Below are positions 16,221-24,192 of a DNA stretch of 64,000 nt, one piece after another. The notes beneath the pieces were generated by a model. It saw only the letters and a program-made list of their open reading frames with translations, searched no databases and was not told the DNA's origin. The DNA comes from Dryocola sp051297175 (GTDB lineage Bacteria; Pseudomonadota; Gammaproteobacteria; Enterobacterales; Enterobacteriaceae): contig NZ_JBINNY010000001.1 in NCBI RefSeq assembly GCF_051297175.1, forward strand, positions 4,092,001-4,156,000, written 5' to 3'. Both the position numbers and the translations under genes were made by a program. Positions within the stretch are counted from its first letter, which is position 1. Each line of letters begins with the position of its first letter.

Positions 16221-17179
16221 ATCTCTCCCCGGCTGAATGGGTGCTCCCGCGCCCAGTGCTCCGCGATTTCCTGGCGGCGGCAAATCCACACGTCGTCAAA
16301 CTGACCAATGTAATCCAGAAAGCGCTGTAGGGCGCGGAAGCGGCCGGGACGGCCGAGTAGGCGGCAGTGCATGCCGATCGACATCATTTTTGGTGCCGTT
16401 TCCCCCTCTTCGTACAGCACGTCAAAGCTGTCTTTCAGATAGGTGTAAAACTGCTCGGCGGTGTTAAAGCCCTGCGCGGTGGCGAAGCGCATGTCGTTGG
16501 CGTCGAGCGTGTAGGGCACGATGAGGTGCGGTTTCACCGTACCGTCTTCGCAGGTGACCTCGCTCCAGAACGGCAGGTCGTCACCGTAGTAGTCGCTGTC
16601 GTAGAGAAAACCGCCGTTTTCCACCAGCAGCCGCCGGGTGTTGGGGCTGTCGCGCCCGGTGTACCAGCCGAGCGGCCTGCTGCCGAACAGGTCGGTGAGG
16701 ATTTCGATGGCCTGGTGCATGTGCTGGCGTTCGGTGGCGGCGTCGAGGTGCTGATAGTGGATCCAGCGCCAGCCGTGGCTGACAACGTCGTAATCCGCGG
16801 CTTTGATGGCTTCGACAATTGCCGGGTTGCGCGCCAGCGCCATCGCCACGCCGAACACGGTGAGCGTCAGGCCACGCTTTTGAAACTCGTCGTGGATGCG
16901 CCAGAAACCGGCCCGCGAGCCGTATTCATATAAAGAATCCATCGACATATGGCGATCCGGATAGCTCGCCGCGCCGATGATATCGGACAGAAACTGCTCG
17001 GAGCCGTCGTCGCCGTGCAGCACGTGGTTTTCACCGCCCTCTTCAAAATTCAGCACAAACTGAACGGCGAGTCGTGCGTTGCCGGGCCACCGGGCGTGCG
17101 GCGGACGCCCGGCGTAGCCCTTCATGTCGCGCGGATAGTTTTCGGTAAAGCTGTAGGTTTTTTTGGCTTCGGCCTGCAT
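16214..17179 (-). CDS. puuE: Allantoinase PuuE (polysaccharide-deacetylase fold)
   Basis: Hydrolyses allantoin to allantoate and is unrelated to the metal-dependent AllB type. The protein is 321 aa from the ATG at 17177-17179, which I prefer because GGAAC precedes it; a GTG at 17209 gives ten more residues but has no ribosome site. NodB-like features include RLAVQFVLNFEEGGENHVLHG, the VSHGWRWIHYQHL motif and WYTGRDSPNTRRLLVENGG. It follows hpxA by 31 bases on the same strand and matches the Klebsiella HpxB type. It supplies the step lying between the two halves of the hpxK-uraD fusion. Confidence 0.9.
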   Translation of the reverse strand: MQAEAKKTYSFTENYPRDMKGYAGRPPHARWPGNARLAVQFVLNFEEGGENHVLHGDDGSEQFLSDIIGAASYPDRHMSMDSLYEYGSRAGFWRIHDEFQKRGLTLTVFGVAMALARNPAIVEAIKAADYDVVSHGWRWIHYQHLDAATERQHMHQAIEILTDLFGSRPLGWYTGRDSPNTRRLLVENGGFLYDSDYYGDDLPFWSEVTCEDGTVKPHLIVPYTLDANDMRFATAQGFNTAEQFYTYLKDSFDVLYEEGETAPKMMSIGMHCRLLGRPGRFRALQRFLDYIGQFDDVWICRRQEIAEHWAREHPFSRGEML

Positions 17180-17210
17180 GGTTGAGTTCCTTTTTGCGCC
17201 GAGCCGCACG

Positions 17211-17948
17211 TCAGCTCAGCATGTCAAAACAGCCGGATAGCGGCTTTTTATTCGGATACGCGAGGTCGCCGTGCTTGCTGGTGCCGAGGCCGAGCGCGAG
17301 AAGGGATTCCACCATTTTCACCGCTGCGGTTACGCCGTCTATCACCGGAACGCCCAGTTCAGCGGTTAGCTCCCGCGCCAGATTCGCCATCCCGCCACAG
17401 CCGAGCACGATGGCCCCGCTGTTGTCCTCTTTTATCGCCCGTATGCAACGCTCGCGTACCTTTTCCTGAGCAAGACCCGTGCCATCTTCTAAAGCCAGTA
17501 CCGGCAGGTCGATGGCGTGGAGCGCGGCGCAGTGGTGTTCAAAGCCGTACTGCTGGAGAAGATGGCGGGCGATAATCAGCGTGCGCGGCAGCGTAGTGAC
17601 GATGGAAAAGCGCGTGGCGACAAACGTTGCGGCGTGCATCGCGGCTTCGGCAATGCCGATAACCGGGCCGCTCGCCATCTCGCGCGCCGCCAGCAGGCCG
17701 GGGTCGCCAAAGCAGGCAATCACGTGGCCGTGGACGCCCTGCTCTTTGCCAAGCCTGATTTGCTCCAGCACGCCAATGGCGGCAATTGCCTCGTCGAAAT
17801 GGCCTTCAATCGATTCCACGCCCTGCGAGGGGCAAACCGCGATGATTTTGCTTGAGGGGGCGGCCACGCTGCGCGCCGCCTCGGCGATGGTATGGGTCAT
17901 CGCCACGCTGGTATTGGGATTGATTACCTGAATCAAATGTTGCGTCAT
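17211..17948 (-). CDS. hpxA: Allantoin racemase (Asp/Glu/hydantoin racemase family)
   Basis: Converts (R)- and (S)-allantoin so that one allantoinase can use both. The protein is 245 aa from the ATG at 17946-17948, which has a clear AGGAG site; upstream codons in the frame are unsupported. It opens with IQVINPNTSVAMT and carries the two catalytic Cys typical of the family, in HVIACFGDPGLLAARE and in GAIVLGCGGMANLARE. No cofactor is expected. It is the first gene of a minus-strand pair with puuE, divergent from the allantoin permease. I see no sigma-54 site facing this way. Confidence 0.9.
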   Translation of the reverse strand: MTQHLIQVINPNTSVAMTHTIAEAARSVAAPSSKIIAVCPSQGVESIEGHFDEAIAAIGVLEQIRLGKEQGVHGHVIACFGDPGLLAAREMASGPVIGIAEAAMHAATFVATRFSIVTTLPRTLIIARHLLQQYGFEHHCAALHAIDLPVLALEDGTGLAQEKVRERCIRAIKEDNSGAIVLGCGGMANLARELTAELGVPVIDGVTAAVKMVESLLALGLGTSKHGDLAYPNKKPLSGCFDMLS

Positions 17949-18014
17949 GCTCGCTCCTGTTAGCCTTTTTACCCGGCGGTGGAGCACCACCTGCGGGCAT
18001 TGCTCGCTTTATCT

Positions 18015-18029
18015 GCACTAAGATAATGC
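18015..18029. promoter_or_regulatory. Putative NtrC enhancer site between hpxA and the NCS1 permease
   Basis: GCACTAagataATGC fits the GCAC-N7-GTGC dyad with one mismatch. It lies about 109 bp upstream of the predicted sigma-54 start of the permease gene. Confidence 0.5.
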
Positions 18030-18085
18030 ATGTTAAGTATCAATATTGCTTTGTTAAGGCGGTATTTTGCCGCGGAACGCCCTTT

Positions 18086-18104
18086 GTTTCTTCAAAAATG
18101 AAAC
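18086..18104. promoter_or_regulatory. GTTTC-N9-GAAAC dyad, possible HpxU site
   Basis: A 19-bp dyad ending two bases before the -24 element of the permease promoter. Its left arm, with flanks (CCTTTGTTTCTT, 18081-18092), matches 10 of 12 bases of the motif in the hpxU and hpxJ leaders, and its right arm contains the ATGAAAC core. Confidence 0.35.
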
Positions 18105-18105
18105 C

Positions 18106-18121
18106 TGGCCTGGTTCATGCA
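18106..18121 (+). promoter_or_regulatory. Putative sigma-54 promoter of the NCS1 permease gene
   Basis: TGGCCTGgttcATGCA has exact GG/GC spacing but three consensus mismatches, so it is the weakest of the four. The predicted start, near 18131, falls in a perfect palindrome (TGCAAC-gaaa-GTTGCA, 18118-18133) that could bind a repressor. Confidence 0.45.
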
Positions 18122-18173
18122 ACGAAAGTTGCAGACATTCCGTCAGCATCTGTTTTTGAAAGGAGCAGATTTC

Positions 18174-19673
18174 ATGCCAAACGTTGAACATACCCATTCA
18201 GCCATGCCCGACGGCGCTAACGCTGGCTACAGCCCGCGCCTGTGTAACGAGGATCTCGCGCCGACGCGCAACCAGAGCTGGTCCTGGTACAATATTTTTT
18301 CTTTCTGGATGTCAGACGTCCACAGCATGGGCGGCTACGTAGTTGCCGCCAGCTTCTTCACGCTGGGGCTGGCGAGCTGGCAGGTGCTGCTTTGCCTGCT
18401 GGTGGGGATCTGCATCGTGCAGCTTTGCGCGAACCTGGTCGCCAAGCCTAGCCAGATGGCGGGCGTGCCCTATGCGGTCATTTGCCGCCAGGCGTTTGGC
18501 GTGTTCGGGGCTAATATTCCGGCGGTGATCCGCGGGCTTATCGCTTTTGCATGGTACGGCATCCAGACTTGGCTCGCCGCCAACGCGCTGATGCTGGTGA
18601 TTTTGAAGTTCTGGCCTGCGCTTGCGCCGATGACCGTCGGGCATTTTCTCGGCCTTTCACATCTGGGCTGGGTGTGCTTCGGCATTATGTGGGTGCTGCA
18701 GGCGATGGTGTTCTGGCGCGGCATGAACGCGATTAAGCGCTTTATTGATATCGCCGGGCCTGCGGTTTACGTGGTGATGATGGCGCTGGCGGGGTGGATC
18801 CTCTACCAGACCGGCTTTGACGGCATTTCCTTTACCCTTGCCAGCAAGCAGCTGACCTCCGGCGAGCAGGCCTGGCAGATGCTGACCGCCACCGCGCTGG
18901 TCGTCTCATACTTCTCCGGCCCGCTGCTGAACTTCGGCGACTTTTCGCGCTACGGCAAGAGCATGAAGGAAATCCGCCGCGGCAACCGCTGGGGGCTGCC
19001 GTTTAACTTCCTGCTGTTTTCGATCGTGACGGTGGTGATTGTTTCCGGCACCCAGTCGCTGTTCGGCAAGATGATCACCGATCCTATCGAAACCGTGAGC
19101 CACGTGGGTAACAGCCTGGCGATGGCGATTGGCCTGCTGACGATGATCACCGCCACCATCGGCATTAATATCGTCGCCAACTTTGTGTCGCCCGCCTTTG
19201 ATTTTTCTAACTGTTCGCCGCAGAAGATCAGCTTCCGCACCGGCGGGATGATTGCTGCCGTGGGGTCCGTGCTGCTGACGCCGTGGAACCTGTTCCAGTC
19301 GCCGGAGCTGATTCACTACACGCTGGACGTGCTGGGTTCCTTTATCGGGCCGCTGTTCGGAATTCTGCTCACCGATTTCTACATCATCAAGCGCAGCAAG
19401 GTGTACGTGGACGATCTGTTTGATGATTCACCGAAGGGGCGCTACTGGTACAAGGGCGGCTTTAACCCGAAGGCAATTGCAGCGCTTGTGCCGTCGGTAG
19501 CGGTTTGCCTGACGATTAGCTTTATTCCTTCTCTGCACGAGATCGCTAACTTCAGCTGGTTTATCGGCGCGTTTCTGAGCGCGGGCTGCTATAACCTGCT
19601 GGCGCGCAGTGAGAAAGAGAATGAGGTGGCGGGATATACGGCGCAGGTTGTCGTGTCGAAAGATCGGCTTTAA
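18174..19673 (+). CDS. NCS1-family allantoin permease
   Basis: Inner-membrane symporter of 499 aa with about 12 hydrophobic segments. The start at 18174 is set by AAGGAG at 18159-18165; the frame is open 19 codons further but without a site. The N-terminus SPRLCNEDLAPTRNQSWSWYNIFSFWMSDVHS and the segment GPLLNFGDFSRYGKS are NCS1 hallmarks shared with AllP and PucI. The gene is divergent from hpxA, so allantoin is the likely substrate. It probably corresponds to hpxC of Klebsiella, but I leave the symbol open. Sigma-54/NtrC-type sites precede it and a hairpin terminator follows. Confidence 0.9.
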   Translation: MPNVEHTHSAMPDGANAGYSPRLCNEDLAPTRNQSWSWYNIFSFWMSDVHSMGGYVVAASFFTLGLASWQVLLCLLVGICIVQLCANLVAKPSQMAGVPYAVICRQAFGVFGANIPAVIRGLIAFAWYGIQTWLAANALMLVILKFWPALAPMTVGHFLGLSHLGWVCFGIMWVLQAMVFWRGMNAIKRFIDIAGPAVYVVMMALAGWILYQTGFDGISFTLASKQLTSGEQAWQMLTATALVVSYFSGPLLNFGDFSRYGKSMKEIRRGNRWGLPFNFLLFSIVTVVIVSGTQSLFGKMITDPIETVSHVGNSLAMAIGLLTMITATIGINIVANFVSPAFDFSNCSPQKISFRTGGMIAAVGSVLLTPWNLFQSPELIHYTLDVLGSFIGPLFGILLTDFYIIKRSKVYVDDLFDDSPKGRYWYKGGFNPKAIAALVPSVAVCLTISFIPSLHEIANFSWFIGAFLSAGCYNLLARSEKENEVAGYTAQVVVSKDRL

Positions 19674-19687
19674 ACGCCAGAAACGAC

Positions 19688-19720
19688 AAAGGCCTGAATC
19701 ATTGCTGATTCAGGCCTTTT
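19688..19720. terminator. Bidirectional rho-independent terminator
   Basis: AAAGGCCTGAATC, loop attgct, GATTCAGGCCTTTT: a perfect 13-bp stem with an A-run before and a T-run after. It can end the permease transcript (+) and the dnaQ-side tRNA transcript (-). Confidence 0.9.
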
Positions 19721-19726
19721 GAATTG

Positions 19727-19803
19727 TGGCGGAACGGACGGGACTCGAACCCGCGACCCCCTGCGTGACAGGCAGGTATTCTAACCGACTGAACTACCGC
19801 TCC
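19727..19803 (-). tRNA. aspV: tRNA-Asp (GUC)
   Basis: A 77-base cloverleaf including the encoded CCA, with anticodon GTC, T-loop GGTTCGAGTCC and acceptor GGAGCGG/CCGTTCC. It is identical over its whole length to the tRNA-Asp at 29151-29227. Its place beside dnaQ matches aspV of E. coli. Its 3' end faces the GC-rich hpx block, the usual orientation for island insertion, but I find no att repeat or integrase. Confidence 0.97.
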
Positions 19804-19934
19804 GCATTGTCCCCCGTCGGGAACGAAGCGGATATTACGGACTGGCCCGCAGGCCGTCAACGGTTTTTCTTACAAAGTGAATCGTTTGCCGCAAAAATCG
19901 GCTGAATGCTCTTTTTTAGAGCGTTCTCACTGGT

Positions 19935-20666
19935 TTAAATGCGCCACAGGCAGCTGCCGCCTTTTTTCTGTACCAGATCGAGACGCGATTCGTGGGCCGC
20001 CACTTCTTCGTCGCTTGCCTGAATCACGCGGAGGCCGCTTGCGCCTCTAACCACGCGCTGAATGCCGTCACCGCCCTGCTTCTGCTGAATGTCGCCTTCC
20101 ATAGAGAAGGTCAGCGTAGTCTGGCCGCCGGTCATCATCAGATAGACGTCGGCCAGAATCTGGGCATCGAGCAACGCGCCGTGCAGCGTACGCTTGCTGT
20201 TGTCTATTTCGTAGCGTGAGCAAAGCGCATCGAGGCTATTACGTTTGCCCGGAAACATCTTACGGGCGAGCGCCAGGCTGTCGGTAATTTTGCAGAAGGT
20301 GTCGGTTTTCGGGATATCGCGTTTGAGCATGCCAAACTCGTAATCCATAAAGCCGATATCAAACGAGGCGTTGTGGATGACAAGTTCCGCGCCGCGAATG
20401 TAGTCCATGAACGAATCGGCAACCTGGTCGAAGGTCGGTTTATCTGCCAGGAACTCATCCGCGATGCCGTGAACGCCGAATGCCTCCGGGTCCACCAGCC
20501 GGTCGGGCTTGAGATAGACGTGGAAGTTATTGCCGGTCAGGCGGCGGTTAACCACTTCGACGGCACCGATTTCAATGATGCGATGGCCTTCGTAGTGAGC
20601 GCCGATCTGGTTCATACCGGTGGTTTCGGTATCGAGGACGATCTGTCGTGTAATTGGTGTGCTCAT
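19935..20666 (-). CDS. dnaQ: DNA polymerase III epsilon subunit (proofreading exonuclease)
   Basis: The 3'-5' exonuclease of the replicative polymerase core, 243 aa, exactly the E. coli length. The DEDDh motifs are all present: ExoI VLDTETTGMNQ (Asp12, Glu14), ExoII HNASFDIGFMDYE, and ExoIII HGALLDAQILADVYLMM with its His and Asp. The C-terminal linker ends in the alpha-binding segment (ESRLDLVQKKGGSCLWRI). It is divergent from rnhA with 52 bases between, as in E. coli, where the promoters overlap. It partners DnaE, encoded at 51.8 kb in this window. Confidence 0.97.
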   Translation of the reverse strand: MSTPITRQIVLDTETTGMNQIGAHYEGHRIIEIGAVEVVNRRLTGNNFHVYLKPDRLVDPEAFGVHGIADEFLADKPTFDQVADSFMDYIRGAELVIHNASFDIGFMDYEFGMLKRDIPKTDTFCKITDSLALARKMFPGKRNSLDALCSRYEIDNSKRTLHGALLDAQILADVYLMMTGGQTTLTFSMEGDIQQKQGGDGIQRVVRGASGLRVIQASDEEVAAHESRLDLVQKKGGSCLWRI

Positions 20667-20718
20667 AACGCTCGTTTATGTCAGACTTGGATTTTTAATC
20701 ACAGGAAGTCTACCAGAG

Positions 20719-21192
20719 ATGCGTAAACAGGTAGAAATATTCACCGATGGTTCTTGCCTCGGTAACCCAGGGCCGGGTGGATACGGCGCTATTCTACGTT
20801 ATAAGCAGCATGAAAAAATATTCAGCGTTGGCTACCGTTTGACCACCAATAACCGGATGGAGATGATGGCGGCCATCGTCGCGCTTGAGGCGCTGATTGA
20901 GCCTTGTGACATCGTGCTCAGTACCGATAGCCAGTACGTGCGCCAGGGGATCACCCAGTGGATCCACAACTGGAAAAAGCGCGGCTGGAAAACGGCGGAT
21001 AAAAAGCCGGTGAAGAACGTCGATTTATGGCAGCGCCTGGACGCCGCCCTGCAGGAACATAAAATTAGCTGGGAGTGGGTAAAAGGCCACGCGGGCCATC
21101 CGGAAAACGAACGCTGCGACGAGCTTGCGCGCGAGGCCGCGTCCAATCCTACTCTTGAGGATGTTGGCTACCTGCCGGACGTGAAGGCTTAA
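20719..21192 (+). CDS. rnhA: Ribonuclease HI
   Basis: Cuts the RNA strand of RNA-DNA hybrids. The protein is 157 aa from the ATG at 20719 (MRKQVEIFTDGSC); the longer open frame upstream would run into dnaQ and is unlikely. The four metal-binding acids are visible: Asp10 (FTDGSCLGNPG), Glu48 (NNRMEMMAAI), Asp70 (STDSQYV) and Asp134 (NERCDELA). The basic handle WIHNWKKRGWKTADKKPVKN is intact. Its last 44 bases overlap the 3' end of yafS, which is read the other way. Confidence 0.97.
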   Translation: MRKQVEIFTDGSCLGNPGPGGYGAILRYKQHEKIFSVGYRLTTNNRMEMMAAIVALEALIEPCDIVLSTDSQYVRQGITQWIHNWKKRGWKTADKKPVKNVDLWQRLDAALQEHKISWEWVKGHAGHPENERCDELAREAASNPTLEDVGYLPDVKA

Positions 21193-21910
21193 TTTCTTCA
21201 CGATACTGACGGGTTGCCCCGACCGCCGAGCGAATTTGTGATTTCGCTTGGCGGTTTTTCATCGGATTTAGCGTTAACGGCAGCGTACGCTTGCGCGCCA
21301 CGATCACATGCATGCACCCTAATGCCGGAAGGTGGGTACTAAGCATTTTCCCGCCCTGCTTTTGCCACGGTAAAACCTGAAAACCGCGCTGATACATCAC
21401 TTCGAAATTGAGCAGCGAGAGCCAGTCACACTGGCGCATCGGCGTAAACATGCGGCTGTTGTAAGGCACGCGCTTGCGCAGGTAGGGGATCGTTTTCCCA
21501 AGACCCAGCAGGCTAACCGGGTTGAAGCTGCTGATGATAAGCCAGCCGTCGTCGATCAGGACACGATCCGCCTCGCGCAACAGGCCGTGCGGGTCAGCAC
21601 TCCAGGGCAGCGTATGCGCCAGCAGGCAGGCATCGACGGATTTAGAAGCAAAGGGCAGATGCAGCGGGTCGGCCATGACCTGGAGCTGCGAACCTTGCGA
21701 AGCGACGTTAACCTGATGTGAAATAGCGCAGGCGCTGGTGTCGATTTCTGCGCTAAGGTTGCCTATTTTCAGTAGGTGAAAGCCGAACATTTTAGCAAGC
21801 CAGGGGCGCAGCTGATTTTCCAGCGCCTCGCGGTAGTATTCCCCCCAGGGCAGCTGTCCCCAATGATGCGGTGAAGTGAAATTGTCAGGTATCCTTGCCG
21901 GTTTCATCAC
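21149..21910 (-). CDS. yafS: YafS, SAM-dependent methyltransferase-like protein
   Basis: Class I methyltransferase-like protein of 253 aa, neighbour of rnhA and gloB as in E. coli. Features seen are FHLLKIGNLSAEID (SAM-site region), DPLHLPFASKSVDACLLAHTLPWSADPHGLLREADRVLIDDG (motifs II-III of the type 11 family) and a basic C-terminal tail. The glycine-rich motif I is weak, so activity is uncertain. The substrate is unknown. The C-terminus overlaps the end of rnhA on the other strand. It is divergent from gloB with 33 bases between starts. Confidence 0.9.
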   Translation of the reverse strand: MMKPARIPDNFTSPHHWGQLPWGEYYREALENQLRPWLAKMFGFHLLKIGNLSAEIDTSACAISHQVNVASQGSQLQVMADPLHLPFASKSVDACLLAHTLPWSADPHGLLREADRVLIDDGWLIISSFNPVSLLGLGKTIPYLRKRVPYNSRMFTPMRQCDWLSLLNFEVMYQRGFQVLPWQKQGGKMLSTHLPALGCMHVIVARKRTLPLTLNPMKNRQAKSQIRSAVGATRQYREEIKPSRPAGSQHPQE

Positions 21911-21943
21911 TACCTTCTAATCGCTTTGCCGAGAGGTTGAATT

Positions 21944-22699
21944 ATGAATCTTAACAGTATTCCCGCCTTCCAGGATAACTACATCTGGGTTCTCAATGAC
22001 GAACAGGGCAAATGTATTATTGTCGACCCAGGCGAAGCGGCCCCGGTGCTGAAAGCCATCGCTGAGAATCACTGGCAGCCGGAAGCCATTTTGCTCACCC
22101 ACCATCATCATGACCACGTTGGCGGCGTGAAAGAACTTCTGCAAAACTTCCCAGACCTTGTGGTGTATGGCCCCGAGGAGACACGAGATAAGGGAACGAA
22201 CCGGGTAGTGGGTGAAGGCGATAAGGTCAATATTTTGAAGTATGAATTTAGTGTAATTGCCACACCCGGTCACACTTTAGGACATATCTGTTATTTTAAT
22301 TTTCCTTATCTTTTTTGCGGCGACACGATGTTTTCCGGCGGCTGCGGCAGACTTTTCGAAGGCACACCAGAGCAAATGTATCAATCATTTCAAAAGATTA
22401 ACTCACTGCCCGCCGAAACGTTAATTTGTTGTGCACATGAATACACATTATCCAACATTCAATTTGCCTTAAGTATTTTACCGAAGGATGAGGGTTTAAC
22501 CCGATACTATCGAAAAGTTAAGGAGTTACGTGCAAAAAACCAATCAACTCTGCCGACTACGTTACAATTAGAACGTGAAATTAATGTTTTTTTGAAAACA
22601 GAAGATACTGATTTAAAAGAAATAATTGGAAAAGAAACAAACTTGCAACAACCACAGCAGATATTCGCCTGGTTACGCGCAAAGAAAGATAGCTTCTGA
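21944..22699 (+). CDS. gloB: Hydroxyacylglutathione hydrolase (glyoxalase II)
   Basis: Second enzyme of methylglyoxal detoxification: it hydrolyses S-lactoylglutathione to D-lactate and glutathione. The protein is 251 aa, full length. The binuclear metal motif is LTHHHHDHVGGVKEL, with further ligands in TPGHTLGHICYF, FCGDTMFSGGCGR and CCAHEYTLSN. The coding sequence is odd: from about 22.24 kb to the end it becomes very AT-rich (39% G+C over 22261-22680 by my count) while the protein stays normal, unlike its own first half and both neighbours. Confidence 0.96.
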   Translation: MNLNSIPAFQDNYIWVLNDEQGKCIIVDPGEAAPVLKAIAENHWQPEAILLTHHHHDHVGGVKELLQNFPDLVVYGPEETRDKGTNRVVGEGDKVNILKYEFSVIATPGHTLGHICYFNFPYLFCGDTMFSGGCGRLFEGTPEQMYQSFQKINSLPAETLICCAHEYTLSNIQFALSILPKDEGLTRYYRKVKELRAKNQSTLPTTLQLEREINVFLKTEDTDLKEIIGKETNLQQPQQIFAWLRAKKDSF

Positions 22700-22769
22700 A
22701 TTTTCTGGTTGTGTTGTCGAACGGTCAAATGTATTCTTGCTCGTCTTTTAAGCAACCATTGACACACAC

Positions 22770-24140
22770 ATGAAGGCAAAAGCGATATTACTCGCCACTG
22801 TCCTGCTTGTGGGGTGCCAGGCGTCAAAGCATGACGCTAACATCCAACAGCATGCGCAGAGTCTGTCTGCGGCTGGTCAAGGTGAAGCAGGAAAGTACAC
22901 TGGTCGAGCGACCTCGGCGCGATGGATGGACGATGGGACATTCCTCGCGCAAGATCAGAACCTGTGGAACTTCATCGGCGACGAGCTAAAGATGGGGATA
23001 CCGGAAAATACCCGGATCCGCGAACAGAAACAGAAGTACCTAAGCAATAAGAGCTATCTCCACGATGTAACATTACGGGCAGAGCCGTATATGTACTGGA
23101 TTGCCGGGCAAGTTAAAAAACGTAACATGCCGATGGAACTAGTACTGCTACCCATAGTGGAGAGCGCTTTTGACCCCCACGCGACGTCTGGCGCAAATGC
23201 AGCTGGCATTTGGCAGATTATTCCAAGTACGGGGCGCAATTACGGTCTTAAGCAGACCAAAGCGTACGATGCACGCCGTGACGTAGTGGCTTCCACCACC
23301 GCAGCACTGGACATGATGCAGCGTTTGAACAAGATGTTTGACGGTGACTGGTTACTCACTGTAGCAGCGTACAACAGCGGTGAAGGCCGCGTGATGAACG
23401 CCATTAAAGCGAACAAATCCCGCGGTAAACCAACGGACTTCTGGTCGCTTTCACTGCCGCAGGAAACCAAGATTTACGTGCCGAAGATGCTGGCCTTGAG
23501 CGATATTCTCAAGAACAGTCAAAAATACGGTGTACGTTTGCCGACCACCGACGAAAGCCGTGCTTTAGCACGTGTTGAAGTCAGCAATCCCGTCGAGCTG
23601 ACGCAGGTTGCGGAGATGGCCGGGATTTCACTTTCATCGTTGAAAACGTTCAACGCAGGCGTAAAAACGTCTACCGTTGGCAAAAATCAGCGTTATGTGA
23701 TGGTGCCGAAGAAGCATGCCGACCAGCTAAAAGCTTCTCTCGCATCGGGTGAGATCGCAGCCGTACAGCCAACATTGATGGCGGATAACCGCCTCAGCGC
23801 TGGCAGCAACAAATCTTACAAGGTTCGTTCGGGTGATACCCTTTCGAGCATCGCTTCTCGCTTAGGCGTAAGCGCTAAAGATTTGCAGAGCTGGAACGGT
23901 ATTCGCGGTGCGCATATTAAGGTTGGCCAAACTCTTAGCGTTAAAAACGGCGGTGAGCGTTTAGCCAACAACGATAGCATCACCTATAAGGTGCGCAAGG
24001 GCGACTCCTTGTCGAGTATTGCGAAGCGTCACGGTGTGAACATCAAAGATGTTTTGCGCTGGAACGACGATACGGATAATTTGAAACCGGGCGATCAGTT
24101 AACGCTGTTTGTTAGCAACAACTCTACGCCAGATACGTGA
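22770..24140 (+). CDS. mltD: Membrane-bound lytic murein transglycosylase D
   Basis: Lipoprotein of 456 aa that cleaves peptidoglycan glycan strands to 1,6-anhydro ends. The signal peptide ends in the lipobox LLVGC (Cys16). The SLT domain lies at about 110-230, with catalytic Glu in PIVESAFDPHATSGANAAG and the following GIWQIIPSTGRNYGL. Two LysM repeats near the C-terminus (YKVRSGDTLSSIASRLGV and YKVRKGDSLSSIAKRHGV) bind murein. It lies 70 bases after gloB on the same strand and ends at a strong terminator. Confidence 0.96.
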   Translation: MKAKAILLATVLLVGCQASKHDANIQQHAQSLSAAGQGEAGKYTGRATSARWMDDGTFLAQDQNLWNFIGDELKMGIPENTRIREQKQKYLSNKSYLHDVTLRAEPYMYWIAGQVKKRNMPMELVLLPIVESAFDPHATSGANAAGIWQIIPSTGRNYGLKQTKAYDARRDVVASTTAALDMMQRLNKMFDGDWLLTVAAYNSGEGRVMNAIKANKSRGKPTDFWSLSLPQETKIYVPKMLALSDILKNSQKYGVRLPTTDESRALARVEVSNPVELTQVAEMAGISLSSLKTFNAGVKTSTVGKNQRYVMVPKKHADQLKASLASGEIAAVQPTLMADNRLSAGSNKSYKVRSGDTLSSIASRLGVSAKDLQSWNGIRGAHIKVGQTLSVKNGGERLANNDSITYKVRKGDSLSSIAKRHGVNIKDVLRWNDDTDNLKPGDQLTLFVSNNSTPDT

Positions 24141-24153
24141 TTGTTAATCAAAG

Positions 24154-24185
24154 AAAAAGGCACCTTTTTAGGTGCCTTTTTTGTT
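24154..24185. terminator. Rho-independent terminator after mltD (also faces yafE)
   Basis: AAAAAGGCACC, loop ttttta, GGTGCCTTTTTT: a stem with A-run and T-run, between the convergent genes mltD and yafE, so it can serve both. Confidence 0.88.
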
Positions 24186-24192
24186 TTTCATC

